Part shown: positions 1 through 8,844 of the stretch, piece by piece
Layout: every line of letters starts with the position of its first letter
Position numbering within the stretch: position 1 is the stretch's first letter
From: an uncultured Gemmatimonadota bacterium
Lineage (GTDB): Bacteria; Gemmatimonadota; Gemmatimonadetes; Gemmatimonadales; Gemmatimonadaceae
Direction of reading: 5' to 3'
Assembly (NCBI GenBank): GCA_946478895.1
Contig: CAMLDY010000003.1
Coordinates: 1 to 64,000, forward strand
Length of the DNA: 64,000 nt
Made by a program: the position numbers and the translations under genes
Notes under the pieces: generated by a model
Databases searched by the model: none
Told to the model about the DNA's origin: nothing
What the model saw: only the letters and a program-made list of their open reading frames with translations

Positions 1-253
1 GATCGGACCGTACCTGGACGAACTCCACGCGCTCGTGACGGGCGCCGGCGCCGTTCGCACCGCCGCCGCCTCCGCCGGCGGGCCCGGGTCCGCCGCCACC
101 CACCGACGGTTCATGCGTGAAATCAGAAGACCCGACGATGGGAGCGAGAATGAGAAAAAGGATCACCGCGTGCACCAGAAGCGACGCAATGATCCCCTTC
201 CATTTCTCTTCCTTCCGGAGCTTCTGCTCGAAAGGAGGATAGCGCGTGCTTAT
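1..253 (-). CDS. TonB-like energy transducer, 3' part outside window
   Basis: Reading frame of 84 codons that leaves the window at base 1. It begins ISTRYPPFEQKLRKEEKW, followed by one hydrophobic segment (about residues 20-40, with a typical TonB-type HAV...LFLIL stretch), then a Gly/Pro-rich linker and VEFVQV, the same order as in the TonB at 1928. It follows the second ExbD directly, so it belongs to the ExbB/ExbD operon. No ATG, GTG or TTG lies in frame near the N-terminus. The only well-placed start is ATA (253-251), which overlaps the ExbD stop (ATAA) and has AAGGA six bases upstream. The C-terminal TonB domain is not visible, so the TonB assignment rests on the N-terminus and the neighbours. 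Confidence 0.6.
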   Translation of the reverse strand, partial: MSTRYPPFEQKLRKEEKWKGIIASLLVHAVILFLILAPIVGSSDFTHEPSVGGGGPGPAGGGGGGANGAGARHERVEFVQVRSD

Positions 254-665
254 TTCACATCCTTGGGTGTCATGCCGATGACTTTCACCCCTGCGCCGCG
301 CGCCACGTCCATCGCCCAAACCACGTCGGAATACTTCACCGCCGGATCACCCTTCACGAAGATGATCTTGTCCGGGCGCGGATCGTAAATCTCCTTCAGC
401 CGCTTCGGCAGGCCGGCTTTGTCTACGGGCTGCGAGTTGATCTTGAATGCGTTTCCCGGCAGCACCTCGAGCACGATCTGCGAGGGCGGCGGTCCTGAAT
501 TGGTGTTGTCAGGTGTCGGGTCAGGCAGCTGTAGATCGATTGCCTTTCTCGACATCGGGATCACCATCATGAAGATGATCAGAAGCACGAGCAGCACATC
601 GATCATCGGCGTGACGTTGATCTCGTTCTCCAGTCTGCCCGAACCGCCTCCGGAGGACATTGCCA

Positions 666-666
<1 letters not shown>
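250..666 (-). CDS. exbD: ExbD/TolR-type biopolymer transporter (second copy)
   Basis: 138 aa, the usual ExbD length. One transmembrane helix near residues 20-42 carries the conserved aspartate (Asp23 in NVTPMIDVLLVLLIIF) that conducts protons in ExbD/TolR, followed by a small periplasmic domain ending in VKVIGMTPKDVK. ExbD works with ExbB in the inner membrane to turn proton motive force into TonB movement. Its ATG overlaps the stop of the upstream exbD by one base, and its stop overlaps the presumed start of the next TonB-like gene, so translation is probably coupled. The two ExbD copies differ clearly outside the helix and may form a heteromeric complex (inference). Confidence 0.93.
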
Positions 667-1139
<473 letters not shown>

Positions 1140-1159
1140 GACTCAGCCCTCCTACGGGT

Positions 1160-1906
1160 TTACTGCGAGATGGGTGAGTTGCCGGCGGTCGCCGTGGTGT
1201 TGAACTCGCGGGTGAAGCGCGAACGGCCGAACTCACCGGTTCCGGACACGTTCTTGATCATGTAGTCGATCATTTCCTTCGACGTGTACGTCATCTCAGC
1301 CGTAAGGTTGTCGATCTTGATCTGGAAGTAGTTGAAGAGCCACACCGCCGGAATCGCGACGATGAGACCGAACGCGGTCGTAATCAGCGCCTCCGATACA
1401 CCAGACGAGATCGAGGCGAGACCGCCGGATCCCGACGCCGCCATCGCGGCGAACGAGTTGACGATACCCATAGTGGTACCAAGCAGTCCGACGAACGGCG
1501 CGGTGGCGCCGACGGTGGCCAGAATTCCAAGACCGCGCTTCAGGTCAGTGATCGTCATCAGCATCTCGCGCTCGATTGCGCGCTCAGCCGAGTTGATGTC
1601 GGCGACGGTGACGGATCCATCCTGAATCAGCGGACGAATTTCGGTGAGAGCGCCGCCAAGAACGCGCGCGACGTGCGACTTCTTGTACTTGTCGGCCAGG
1701 CTCACCGCCTCGGCGAGGTTGTCTTCCTCGAGGAACTGCGAGAACTCCGGGGCAAACTTGCGGGTCTCACCCTGCGCCTTGCGCAGATCCCACCACTTCT
1801 TGATTGCTACTGAAAGCGACCAGATCGACATGATGAAGAGCACGTACACAATGCCCTTCGCGAAGTTGCCCATCTGGTTGTAAATGTCGAGCAATGACAG
1901 TTGCAT
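1160..1906 (-). CDS. exbB: ExbB/TolQ/MotA family proton channel
   Basis: 248 aa, normal for ExbB. An N-terminal helix (about 15-35), a cytoplasmic loop, then two long helices around the family signature GILATVGATAPFVGLLGTTMGIVNSF and a third helix (SEALITTAFGLIVAIPAVWLF). The Thr and Pro of these helices line the proton path in ExbB. It forms the pentameric inner-membrane channel that houses ExbD. It sits 21 bases after the tonB-like gene and 20 bases before the first exbD, in one minus-strand operon. The C-terminal 25 residues (FTREFNTTATAGNSPISQ) are low complexity and variable in the family. Confidence 0.95.
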   Translation of the reverse strand: MQLSLLDIYNQMGNFAKGIVYVLFIMSIWSLSVAIKKWWDLRKAQGETRKFAPEFSQFLEEDNLAEAVSLADKYKKSHVARVLGGALTEIRPLIQDGSVTVADINSAERAIEREMLMTITDLKRGLGILATVGATAPFVGLLGTTMGIVNSFAAMAASGSGGLASISSGVSEALITTAFGLIVAIPAVWLFNYFQIKIDNLTAEMTYTSKEMIDYMIKNVSGTGEFGRSRFTREFNTTATAGNSPISQ

Positions 1907-1927
1907 TGTTTACTCCGTGAAGGGTTG

Positions 1928-2632
1928 TTACCGCGGAACGGCGAACTGGAACGACTGCTGGACGAGCTGATTGACCGGCTTGCCGCCGATCTGCGCCGGG
2001 CTGAAATGAGCCCTCGGCAAATAGTTTCTGATGGATTGGGTGAAAAGCTCATTTGAAGACTTGAGCACCTTGAAGGTGTCCATGTCTGCCTTGCCATCGC
2101 TTTTCACCACGAACTGTGCCTGGACCTCTCCCGCGATGCCGGAGCTCTCCAGAACTGATGGATACCTCGGCTTGGTGCCGTCCTGAATCATCTCGGCCGG
2201 CTTCTCGACCTGGAACTCGAAGTAGGTCTGGTTGGTCACCGGGCCCGTGCCGCCGACGACACCACTGCCGGTACCGCCCTTCACGCCCTTGCCGCTGAAG
2301 TCCGCCTCATTGGTGACGGCCTTCGACAGATCGATCTCCGGAATCTTGATGTCGATCTTCACTGGAGCGCGCAGCACCTGGAAGCCTTTCGGCGGAGGCG
2401 GCGTCACCACGACTTCCTTCGGCGGTGGCGGCTTGTCCGGAACCTTGGGCGGCTCCTTCTTGATCTCCACGAACTGAATCTTCTCGGCCTTCGCCTTCTC
2501 GTCCTTCACACCAGCCTTCGCGGTCGCGTACACGGCGCCACCGATCAGAACAGTGTGGAGCACGATGCTGAACACCGTACCGCCAGCCATCTTCTGCTTT
2601 GTAGCCTTTGACTCAAGAAGTTTGTTAAACAT
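1928..2632 (-). CDS. tonB: TonB family protein, first gene of the TonB/ExbBD operon
   Basis: 234 aa. Cytoplasmic start, one membrane helix (about residues 18-38), a Lys/Glu then Pro-rich periplasmic linker (KKEPPKVPDKPPPPKE and PPPPKG, about 58-84), a Gly-rich spacer and a C-terminal TonB domain (about 150-234) with PRYPSVLESSGIAGEVQAQF and the closing LVQQSFQFAVPR. It passes energy from ExbBD to outer-membrane receptors; none of those is in the window. GTGAGGA lies just before the ATG as ribosome site. It heads the operon that continues with exbB, exbD, exbD and another TonB-like gene. Confidence 0.9.
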   Translation of the reverse strand: MFNKLLESKATKQKMAGGTVFSIVLHTVLIGGAVYATAKAGVKDEKAKAEKIQFVEIKKEPPKVPDKPPPPKEVVVTPPPPKGFQVLRAPVKIDIKIPEIDLSKAVTNEADFSGKGVKGGTGSGVVGGTGPVTNQTYFEFQVEKPAEMIQDGTKPRYPSVLESSGIAGEVQAQFVVKSDGKADMDTFKVLKSSNELFTQSIRNYLPRAHFSPAQIGGKPVNQLVQQSFQFAVPR

Positions 2633-2736
2633 TCCTCACCCAGTGGGAAGTCATGCACGAAAGCTGTTCTGCTCCGGAATCTGACGGAATACCCTCAAGA
2701 TTAAGAATCAATGAAATAGTATTAACGAACTCCTAA

Positions 2737-3420
2737 TCATCTGGAGAGGGTGAACACGAACGGCATTTGAACCGTTTGCCTGACTTTTCTCCCTCCGACT
2801 TCGGCCGGCACGAACCGCATGCGCCGCAGCGCCGTCCGCACTGCATCCTCGAACAGCGCGTTGTCGCCGCGAATGAACCGCAGCGTACGCTCCTCAGCCC
2901 GACCCTCTTCGTCGACTACGAACTGCGCAATCACCTTCCCTTCGACACCGGCCGCTCGCAGCACCTCCGGATACCGCGGCGGTCTATTTCCCGGTGCCGG
3001 CTCGACTTGCTTTTCCACCCGGTCCGCGCTGTATGGTGCGCCACTGTCGACCAACGGCCCGACAGATTCCGTGCCCAACCCCCCGGCTGGCGGCGAGTGA
3101 AAGTAGCCAGCGCCTGGCGCCGCCAACGTAACCTCGGGCAAGGGTGGCAACTCGACATCGATCGACGCGACGACCGGTAATGGCGTCGACACCCTGGTGG
3201 CCGGAGTGGCATGGCTGGCGTTACTCGCAGCAGTCCGGATCGGGGTCGGCGGAAAATAGACCGGCCTCACCGTCTCGATCGCGCTGTGAGGCTTCACCCG
3301 AGCCTCAGCCGTGGCGTATAGCGCCGCTGCAATCAGCGCGGTGTGAGCGGTCACACTGACCAGTGCGCCGCCGCTGGACCGGCGTCGGCGCGATCTGGAT
3401 TCGAGCAGGGTCTCGAGCAT
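2737..3420 (-). CDS. TonB family protein, second copy
   Basis: 227 aa with the same architecture as the TonB at 1928: N-terminal SRRRRSSGGALVSVTAHTAL leading into one helix (about 20-40), a variable Pro/Ala-rich linker and a C-terminal TonB domain (about 140-227) with PRYPEVLRAAGVEGKVIAQF and a final VRQTVQMPFVFTLSR. The two C-terminal domains are clearly paralogous. It lies 104 bases upstream of the first TonB and 127 bases downstream of the sensor kinase, so it may be its own unit. Without a nearby receptor its partner cannot be named. Confidence 0.85.
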   Translation of the reverse strand: MLETLLESRSRRRRSSGGALVSVTAHTALIAAALYATAEARVKPHSAIETVRPVYFPPTPIRTAASNASHATPATRVSTPLPVVASIDVELPPLPEVTLAAPGAGYFHSPPAGGLGTESVGPLVDSGAPYSADRVEKQVEPAPGNRPPRYPEVLRAAGVEGKVIAQFVVDEEGRAEERTLRFIRGDNALFEDAVRTALRRMRFVPAEVGGRKVRQTVQMPFVFTLSR

Positions 3421-3547
3421 GCGGGTGCTCCGAAAAGGAAGTCACCAACAACCTTTCGAGTACCTGCCCGCCATCCAATAGCGCGCGCGTTAGAACTGCG
3501 TGAAGCAGTTCTTATCGATTCGTTAGCGGATCGTTAACGAGGTGCGG

Positions 3548-5005
3548 CTACAGCCGCTGACCGTCGCCGGCAAGAGGCAGGGTAACCGTGAACAGACTGC
3601 CCCGCCCGAGTCGCGACGACGCCGTAAGGCTGCCGCCGTGCGCCTGCGCGATCCACTGACTGATTGCCAGTCCGAGCCCGAATCCGCCGCGCTCGGACAT
3701 CCGGGATCGCACCCGGTCAGCGCGCCAGAATCGCTCGAAGATGTGTGGAAAGTCGGCGGCGGATATCCCAATCCCCGTATCGCGAACGGCGAAGGTGACG
3801 TTGTCGGGATGCCGGCCGAGCCCGAGCTCCACTTTGCCGCCGGGCGGTGTGTACTTGATGGCGTTGGTCACGAGATTGAGAAAGAGCTGTCGCAGCCGCG
3901 TGCGATCACCCATCACCGTGACGTCCGCCGTGAACGGCAGGTTCACCGTGACTCCCTGCGCCTCGCCGAGGATGAGCGCGGTCTCGTAGACCTCCTGGAC
4001 CAGGGGCTGGAGCTCCACCGGCTCTCGATGGAGATCGAACCTGCCTTCGTCGGCACGGGCCAGAGTCAGGAGACTCTCGACGAGGTCACTCATTCGTCTG
4101 ACCTCCTGCAACGCCTCCTCCAGCGCAACCATCCGCTCCGTCTGCGTGGACGTATCCATCATCGCCCGCTCGACATCCGCGCGCAGAACCGCCAACGGTG
4201 TCTTGAGCTCGTGACTGGCGTCGGCGGTGAAGCGCCGCAAGCCTCCGAACGATGTCTCCAGACGTGCGATCATGGCATTGAGCGTCGCGACCAGATCCGA
4301 GAAGTCCGACGCCTCCGGCCAGAGCGAGAGCCGCCGGTGCAGACTGCGGCCGTCGGTAATCGCCGCCATCTCGGCGGTGATCTCCGAGAGCTGCCGCTGG
4401 CTCCGTCCCAAGTAGACAAACGCCCCGATGCCGGCCGCGGCGATGATGAGCGGAACGATCGCCAGCGCGTCGATCATGTACTCTCTTGGTACCGTGCTCG
4501 CCCTTGTCGCCAGCGCGCCGGAAGCGATCCGGCTCAGACCGGCAGGGCTACCGGGTAGCGCGTGGGAAACGAATAGCACTTTTTCCTGAAGTGAGTCGAG
4601 TCCGATGATGGCCGCCTCACCCGACTGCGGCAGGTGCTGGAGTTGAGTCTGCAAGGTCTGGAGGTCGGTTCCCTGAAGCCGCATCACGTCGGGCGAGCTA
4701 TAGACCGCCCGCCCTGCGGTATCGACGACCACGATGTAGCCCGGCACGGCCTGTAGTCGCTCGGCCAGCCTGGGTGCGAGAACAGCCATGAGCGCCGTAT
4801 CGTTGCTCACCATGACTTTTTCTCCGGACTGGACGCCGTCGGTGATCACCCGCGCCGCTAGATCGCCCTGAGCAGCGGCATACTGCGCGATGTCCTGGTA
4901 AACGGCGTTGTTCCGCGCCGCGAGGACGGCCAGAAACAGCGTGATGGTGATTGCGACCAGACCAGCCACGAATGCCGCGGTAAGCTTCACGCGCGTCGAG
5001 AACAT
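3548..5005 (-). CDS. Membrane sensor histidine kinase, OmpR-partner type
   Basis: 485 aa from the ATG at 5005, six bases after the stop of the response regulator; the frame stays open further upstream, but that part overlaps the regulator gene. Domains: TM1 about 8-30, periplasmic sensor about 31-178, TM2 about 179-200, HAMP about 200-252, HisKA with the phosphorylated His265 in ADASHELKTPLAVLRADV, then the HATPase with N box (LVTNAIKYTPPGG), G1 (DTGIGI), F box (FERFWRAD) and G2 (GFGLGLAI). All catalytic motifs are intact. The pair resembles QseBC/PmrAB-like systems; its signal is unknown. No promoter is seen between the two genes, so they are cotranscribed. Confidence 0.93.
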   Translation of the reverse strand: MFSTRVKLTAAFVAGLVAITITLFLAVLAARNNAVYQDIAQYAAAQGDLAARVITDGVQSGEKVMVSNDTALMAVLAPRLAERLQAVPGYIVVVDTAGRAVYSSPDVMRLQGTDLQTLQTQLQHLPQSGEAAIIGLDSLQEKVLFVSHALPGSPAGLSRIASGALATRASTVPREYMIDALAIVPLIIAAAGIGAFVYLGRSQRQLSEITAEMAAITDGRSLHRRLSLWPEASDFSDLVATLNAMIARLETSFGGLRRFTADASHELKTPLAVLRADVERAMMDTSTQTERMVALEEALQEVRRMSDLVESLLTLARADEGRFDLHREPVELQPLVQEVYETALILGEAQGVTVNLPFTADVTVMGDRTRLRQLFLNLVTNAIKYTPPGGKVELGLGRHPDNVTFAVRDTGIGISAADFPHIFERFWRADRVRSRMSERGGFGLGLAISQWIAQAHGGSLTASSRLGRGSLFTVTLPLAGDGQRL

Positions 5006-5010
5006 TCGCC

Positions 5011-5703
5011 CTAGCTGCCCTTGCCGGCGGCGCTTTCCTCGCGGATCACGTAACCGACGCCGCGGATGGTGTGAATGAGTCGCTTCGACGTGTTGCTGTC
5101 GATCTTCTTCCGCAGATGATTGATCACGACGTCGACGATGTTCGTGCCGGGATCGAAATGATAGCCCCACGCGTACTCGGTGATGAGCGTTCGGCTCATC
5201 ACCCGCCCCGCGTGCCGCATCAGATACTCGAGCACGGTGTACTCTTTCGGCGTGAGCTCGATCGAATGCCCGCCCCGGGCAACCTCGCGCGTGTCGAGAT
5301 TGAGGGTGAGATCGGCGACCTTCAGCACCGGCGAGATACGCGCCCTCGGCCGGCGCGACAGAGCTTCGACGCGCGCCAGCAGCTCCTCGAACGCAAACGG
5401 CTTGGTGACGTAATCGTCTGCACCGGCCCGTAACGTCTCGACTTTCGAGTCGACCGCGTCCTGGGCGGTGAGAATCAGGACGGGTCTGTCGAAGCCCCTC
5501 GCACGGAGATCGTGGAGCACCTGCGCGCCCGATTTCCCCGGCAGTCGCATGTCGAGCACCACGACGTCGTACTCCTCGGCGATCGCGCGCGCCTCGCCAT
5601 CGTCGCCGTTGGCGACGAGATCAACGCCCCAGCGCTGCTCCTCGAAACCGCGCTTGACGAACTGTCCGACGGTGGGATCGTCTTCGATTACGAGGATCTT
5701 CAT
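5011..5703 (-). CDS. OmpR/PhoB-family response regulator
   Basis: 230 aa, standard for the family. Receiver domain 1-118 with acidic pair Glu7/Asp8/Asp9, phospho-acceptor Asp51 (VVVLDMRLPG), Thr79 and Lys101 (VTKPF). C-terminal winged helix about 130-225 with the family pattern LTPKEYTVLEYLMRHAGRV and VVINHLRKKIDSN. It is phosphorylated by the kinase encoded immediately downstream and then binds DNA as a dimer. A rho-independent terminator of the pilin operon sits just upstream (5740-5762), so the pair has its own promoter in 5704-5808, although I could not pick it out. Confidence 0.94.
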   Translation of the reverse strand: MKILVIEDDPTVGQFVKRGFEEQRWGVDLVANGDDGEARAIAEEYDVVVLDMRLPGKSGAQVLHDLRARGFDRPVLILTAQDAVDSKVETLRAGADDYVTKPFAFEELLARVEALSRRPRARISPVLKVADLTLNLDTREVARGGHSIELTPKEYTVLEYLMRHAGRVMSRTLITEYAWGYHFDPGTNIVDVVINHLRKKIDSNTSKRLIHTIRGVGYVIREESAAGKGS

Positions 5704-5739
5704 CGAGCGAATCGGAGATGCATCGGGTAGGAACGCAAA

Positions 5740-5762
5740 GGGCGGACGCGAATCGTCCGCCC
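5740..5762 (-). terminator. Rho-independent terminator of the downstream minor-pilin operon
   Basis: Perfect 9-bp stem GGGCGGACG / CGTCCGCCC with a five-base loop. In the minus direction it is followed by TTTGCG, a short T run. It lies 47 bases after the stop of the PilX-like gene at 5809 and before the response regulator gene. Confidence 0.75.
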
Positions 5763-5808
5763 CTGCAAAAAGGTATATCGCGACGCCATTGCCTTCAACG
5801 AACCGCGA

Positions 5809-6981
5809 TCAGCTCCCGGGTAGCTGCGCCCATGAACCGCTCTGCACCGCGATTTTGAATGAGGGTTGACGAGCGAGGGCCGCGTCGTAGTGGTATCGCC
5901 CGCCACCACTGGCGTAGTAGATCGAGGCGACAACGGCTCCGTAAAAATCGCCGGCACCATTTTCGTAGACGACGTGATTGGGCGCGTAGACGGTGTAGTA
6001 TGATGAAGTGCCCTTCGAGCTGAGCGACCAGTAGGCGGGGGTGGCCGATGTGCCGCACGACGCGAACGAAAGGCCCGCAGCGTTCTGCGCCGTGTTGACG
6101 ATTGTACCCGACGAGGCGTTGAGCGAGTCACGCAGAACGACAGTCGCACGCGGGTTTCCCGGAAAAGTGAGCTTGGCGGTTCCGCTTAGCACGATGGAGC
6201 TGAAGTAGTATGCTGTGTCCGTCAGATTCAGAGTACCGCCAGACAGGGTGAGTACGCCCGTCAACGAGTTGTAACTAACACCCGGTCCGGTTGGCACCTT
6301 GCTTGTCGGCGTGAATCCTCCAGTCGGGCAAGGCAGGATGTCGAGTGCCGTGAGCGGCGGCGCGCCTGATGTCGCGCCTCCCGTTACCACGCCCGAGGCC
6401 CCGTATGTGATAGAGCCCACGACCGTAGCCGATCCTTTCACCGTTGTTCCACCGACGTAGAAGTTGTTGTTCGACCAAAGATTCGCGAGAGTATCAAAGC
6501 TTGCGGCATAGGAGCCGACATCGGAATCGAACGAATCAAACATGCCGCCGTTGTCCAGGTACAGCACGCTATCTGTTCGCACCGCGTACTTGAAGATCGC
6601 GACTCCGCCGGCGTTTCCGACAATCGTGATGATCCCCGCGGTTGGGTCGGTACGGCGTCCTTGCACCACAACGGTGTACTCCTGCAGGCCGCCCTTGTCG
6701 ACACGGTGGATCACCGCACGATACGCCGCCTTGTTTGGCAGAGTCTGCCAGCCGAGGTCGAGGCTGTCGCCGGGATTCATGTTCTTCACGGCAGCAGGCC
6801 ATGCTCCATAGGTCTGTCGCAATCCCGCTTCCGCGGCGTACATCGCGAGCGTCGACTCTCTCGTCGCACGGGACGCGCGGCGCTCGTCAGTCGCCGTCGT
6901 CAAAGCGGCCACCGCGATCAGGCTCATCACTGTGATCGCGAGGATTACGGTCGGAAGCACGAAACCACGCCTCGACTGCAT
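5809..6981 (-). CDS. PilX-like minor type IV pilin component, copy 1
   Basis: 390 aa. Short basic leader and class III signal peptide with cleavage expected after Gly in SRRGFVLPTVILAITVMSL. As in PilX/GspK-like proteins, position +5 is not Glu. After the N-terminal helix comes ATDERRASRATRESTLAMYAAEAGL, typical of PilX N-domains, and then a long Gly/Ser/Thr-rich beta domain. It is the last gene of the FimT-PilV-PilW-PilX set; its ATG overlaps the PilW stop (ATGA). Minor pilins of this type prime pilus assembly at the inner membrane. Much longer than Neisseria or Pseudomonas PilX, and closer in build to the PilX-like gene at 9264. Confidence 0.8.
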   Translation of the reverse strand: MQSRRGFVLPTVILAITVMSLIAVAALTTATDERRASRATRESTLAMYAAEAGLRQTYGAWPAAVKNMNPGDSLDLGWQTLPNKAAYRAVIHRVDKGGLQEYTVVVQGRRTDPTAGIITIVGNAGGVAIFKYAVRTDSVLYLDNGGMFDSFDSDVGSYAASFDTLANLWSNNNFYVGGTTVKGSATVVGSITYGASGVVTGGATSGAPPLTALDILPCPTGGFTPTSKVPTGPGVSYNSLTGVLTLSGGTLNLTDTAYYFSSIVLSGTAKLTFPGNPRATVVLRDSLNASSGTIVNTAQNAAGLSFASCGTSATPAYWSLSSKGTSSYYTVYAPNHVVYENGAGDFYGAVVASIYYASGGGRYHYDAALARQPSFKIAVQSGSWAQLPGS

Positions 6982-7832
6982 CAGCGCCTCAGTGCCACTC
7001 GAGTGATCAGCGAATCGCGCTGGTACGCGAAGGTGCTGCCCACGTAGGTATTCTTGTAGCTCTCGGTGCGAAGCGTAAAGGCCACGCTTCCAAGCGCGGC
7101 CGGGTTTGCCGTCACCGCGCCCAGCGTATCGTAGTAAGCGAAAGCCAGCCCGTTGCCCGGCGCGACGAGCGGCCCGGTGAGTTGATCATAGGTCGCGGCA
7201 GCGCCGACCTTGCGGCCAAGCCACCACCGGCCGTTCTGCTGAAACTCCGTGTACAGCACTCGCCGGAAGATCCGCAGGGGTGCGCCTACCTTTATATAGG
7301 CGCTGTCGTACTTCGTGTTCGGCACGAGCTCAACGACCACGTCGGGCGGCCTGGCCCCGGGCCAGGCGCAGGCAGTTACCCCCATCGACGCGGGGGTGCC
7401 AACCGCCGAGATCTTGAGTGGGACCCACTTGTCGCGTCCAAGCTGATAGACGAGCGCGCTGTCATCGACAGTCGCCGTGATGTTGCCCCCGGTCTTCCAA
7501 AGGGCGTAACGAGGCAGTGTGGGGTGGCGCGCGCAAACCGTCCCCAATCCGCGTGGTGACCTCAGCGCAACGGTTCCCGCCGTCATCACCGAGGGAACGC
7601 TTCCGCCGAACACCGACTGCCTCAGATCCCAGGTCAGGAGCGCCGCCGCTTCGCGCGCGGTCTCACGGATGTCGATTACCTCGCGCTGCTTCCGGTAGCC
7701 CTTGCCCTGCACCACCATCAGCTGGACTACGCCGCCGAGCACCATCAGACCCACCACGAGCCCGACGATGAGCTCGACCATCGTGAAGCCACGGCGCTCC
7801 CGCGCCGGTCCAACACTAGTGCGCGCGCTCAC
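6981..7832 (-). CDS. PilW-like minor type IV prepilin, copy 1
   Basis: 283 aa from a GTG (7832) that overlaps the PilV stop as GTGA; a longer in-frame extension runs into the pilV gene and is rejected. The prepilin signature is ERRGFTMVELIVGLVVGLMV, with Gly-1, Phe+1 and Glu+5 all present. The following KQREVIDIRETAREAAALL is typical of PilW N-terminal helices. The remainder is a beta-rich globular domain. It acts as a minor pilin in a priming complex with the neighbouring FimT, PilV and PilX. Start and stop both overlap neighbours, which indicates coupled translation. Confidence 0.82.
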   Translation of the reverse strand: MSARTSVGPARERRGFTMVELIVGLVVGLMVLGGVVQLMVVQGKGYRKQREVIDIRETAREAAALLTWDLRQSVFGGSVPSVMTAGTVALRSPRGLGTVCARHPTLPRYALWKTGGNITATVDDSALVYQLGRDKWVPLKISAVGTPASMGVTACAWPGARPPDVVVELVPNTKYDSAYIKVGAPLRIFRRVLYTEFQQNGRWWLGRKVGAAATYDQLTGPLVAPGNGLAFAYYDTLGAVTANPAALGSVAFTLRTESYKNTYVGSTFAYQRDSLITRVALRR

Positions 7833-8212
7833 TGGATCTGGCTCTTCGACACGAACACGGTGACCGTGTCGCGATAGATCACAGTCGCATCTGTCTGACC
7901 GCGTCGCTGAACGACGATGTCGATCTTCTGAGAGTTCCCGTTCACGGCGGTGACGACCCAGTTCACTGGGCGTCCGCGGATCGTCGCTGACCCGGTCGAG
8001 ACGCGATTCCATCCGGCCCCAATCAAGCTGTCGGTTACCTGCTGGACGTCCGCGTTGTACTGAAGATCCTGGCGCGCCCGTCCCATTTGGTTGAGACCGA
8101 GCGCGGCCGCACCCGCCAGACTCATCATCGCCACCGCGAGCAAGCTCATGGCGATCATTACTTCGACGAGAGAGAACCCCTGACGCGACTGGAGCTGGGC
8201 GGATGGCCTCAC
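7829..8212 (-). CDS. PilV-like minor type IV prepilin, copy 1
   Basis: 127 aa. Leader MRPSAQLQSRQG, then the processed N-terminus FSLVEVMIAMSLLAVAMMSL with Glu+5, which fits prepilin peptidase cleavage and N-methylation. The rest is a short beta domain (VNWVVTAVNGNSQKIDIVVQ). Its ATG overlaps the FimT stop by four bases and its stop overlaps the GTG of PilW. Part of the minor-pilin priming complex of a type IV pilus whose core genes (pilB, pilC, pilQ) are not in the window. Confidence 0.82.
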   Translation of the reverse strand: MRPSAQLQSRQGFSLVEVMIAMSLLAVAMMSLAGAAALGLNQMGRARQDLQYNADVQQVTDSLIGAGWNRVSTGSATIRGRPVNWVVTAVNGNSQKIDIVVQRRGQTDATVIYRDTVTVFVSKSQIQ

Positions 8213-8679
8213 CGCAGAACCTTGCCTAGCGTGGTCGTCTTGACCGTGTCCGCCATCGAGCCATCGGTGAACACGACCTGCGCGTCGCCTGATTCACACG
8301 ATCCCACGGTGGAGGCGATCCCGCGGGCATCGAAGCAAAGAAGCGTCCTGGTGCTGGCCATCTGCAGACCGTTGCCACTGACGTCGCGAACGAAGGCGAT
8401 GGTCGCGCGCTGGCCGATGCCGTTGGCGCTGGTATCGACATCGATCCAGAAACGCTTGCCGGGCGCGTCAATGTGTAGCTGAGCGACGCGCCCATAGCGC
8501 AGCGCTGTCGAGCGGGTGAGCGAGTGAGTGAGGACGAACTGGTCAGCCACTGACGCCGTCGTGCGGCGCTGGAGGGCGGCCGAGATCTTCGGCCCGCCCA
8601 TGGCGGCGACGATGCCGATTACGGAGAGTACCATGAGCAGCTCGACCATGGTTACGCCGCGTCTTTGAGACCCGATCAT
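8209..8679 (-). CDS. GspH/FimT-family minor prepilin, copy 1
   Basis: 156 aa. Prepilin signature QRRGVTMVELLMVLSVIGIV (Gly-1, Glu+5; position +1 is Val rather than the usual Phe). Downstream text matches GspH/FimT: ADQFVLTHSLTRSTALRYGRVAQL, then a beta domain with two cysteines (CFDARG, SCESGD) that may form a disulfide. It is the first gene of the downstream minor-pilin operon. The paralogue at 11678 has the same length and place in its operon. Confidence 0.83.
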   Translation of the reverse strand: MIGSQRRGVTMVELLMVLSVIGIVAAMGGPKISAALQRRTTASVADQFVLTHSLTRSTALRYGRVAQLHIDAPGKRFWIDVDTSANGIGQRATIAFVRDVSGNGLQMASTRTLLCFDARGIASTVGSCESGDAQVVFTDGSMADTVKTTTLGKVLR

Positions 8680-8774
8680 TGTTCGACCCGCCTCTCGTCA
8701 GTGATTCTACTGCTCAGCTGTACTAAAGACTTTGGCAAACTCCGGATTCGTCACCAGACGTTCCTACCTAGCAG

Positions 8775-8800
8775 TTAGCCGCGCCCGAGAGCGCGGCTAA
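8775..8800 (-). terminator. Hairpin between the two minor-pilin operons, possible terminator
   Basis: Perfect 10-bp inverted repeat TTAGCCGCGC / GCGCGGCTAA with a six-base loop. It lies 44 bases beyond the last gene of the upstream pilin operon. No T run follows in the minus direction, so it may be a weak terminator or an mRNA 3' end stabiliser. Confidence 0.5.
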
Positions 8801-8844
8801 ACCATTGAATCTCTTATGGATAGGCTGCAAGCAGCCTTTCCCGC

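Noticed and set aside
4976..5170. N-terminal extension of the sensor kinase to 5170
   Set aside because: It overlaps the response regulator gene and has no membrane segment or family similarity; the ATG at 5005 follows that gene by five bases.
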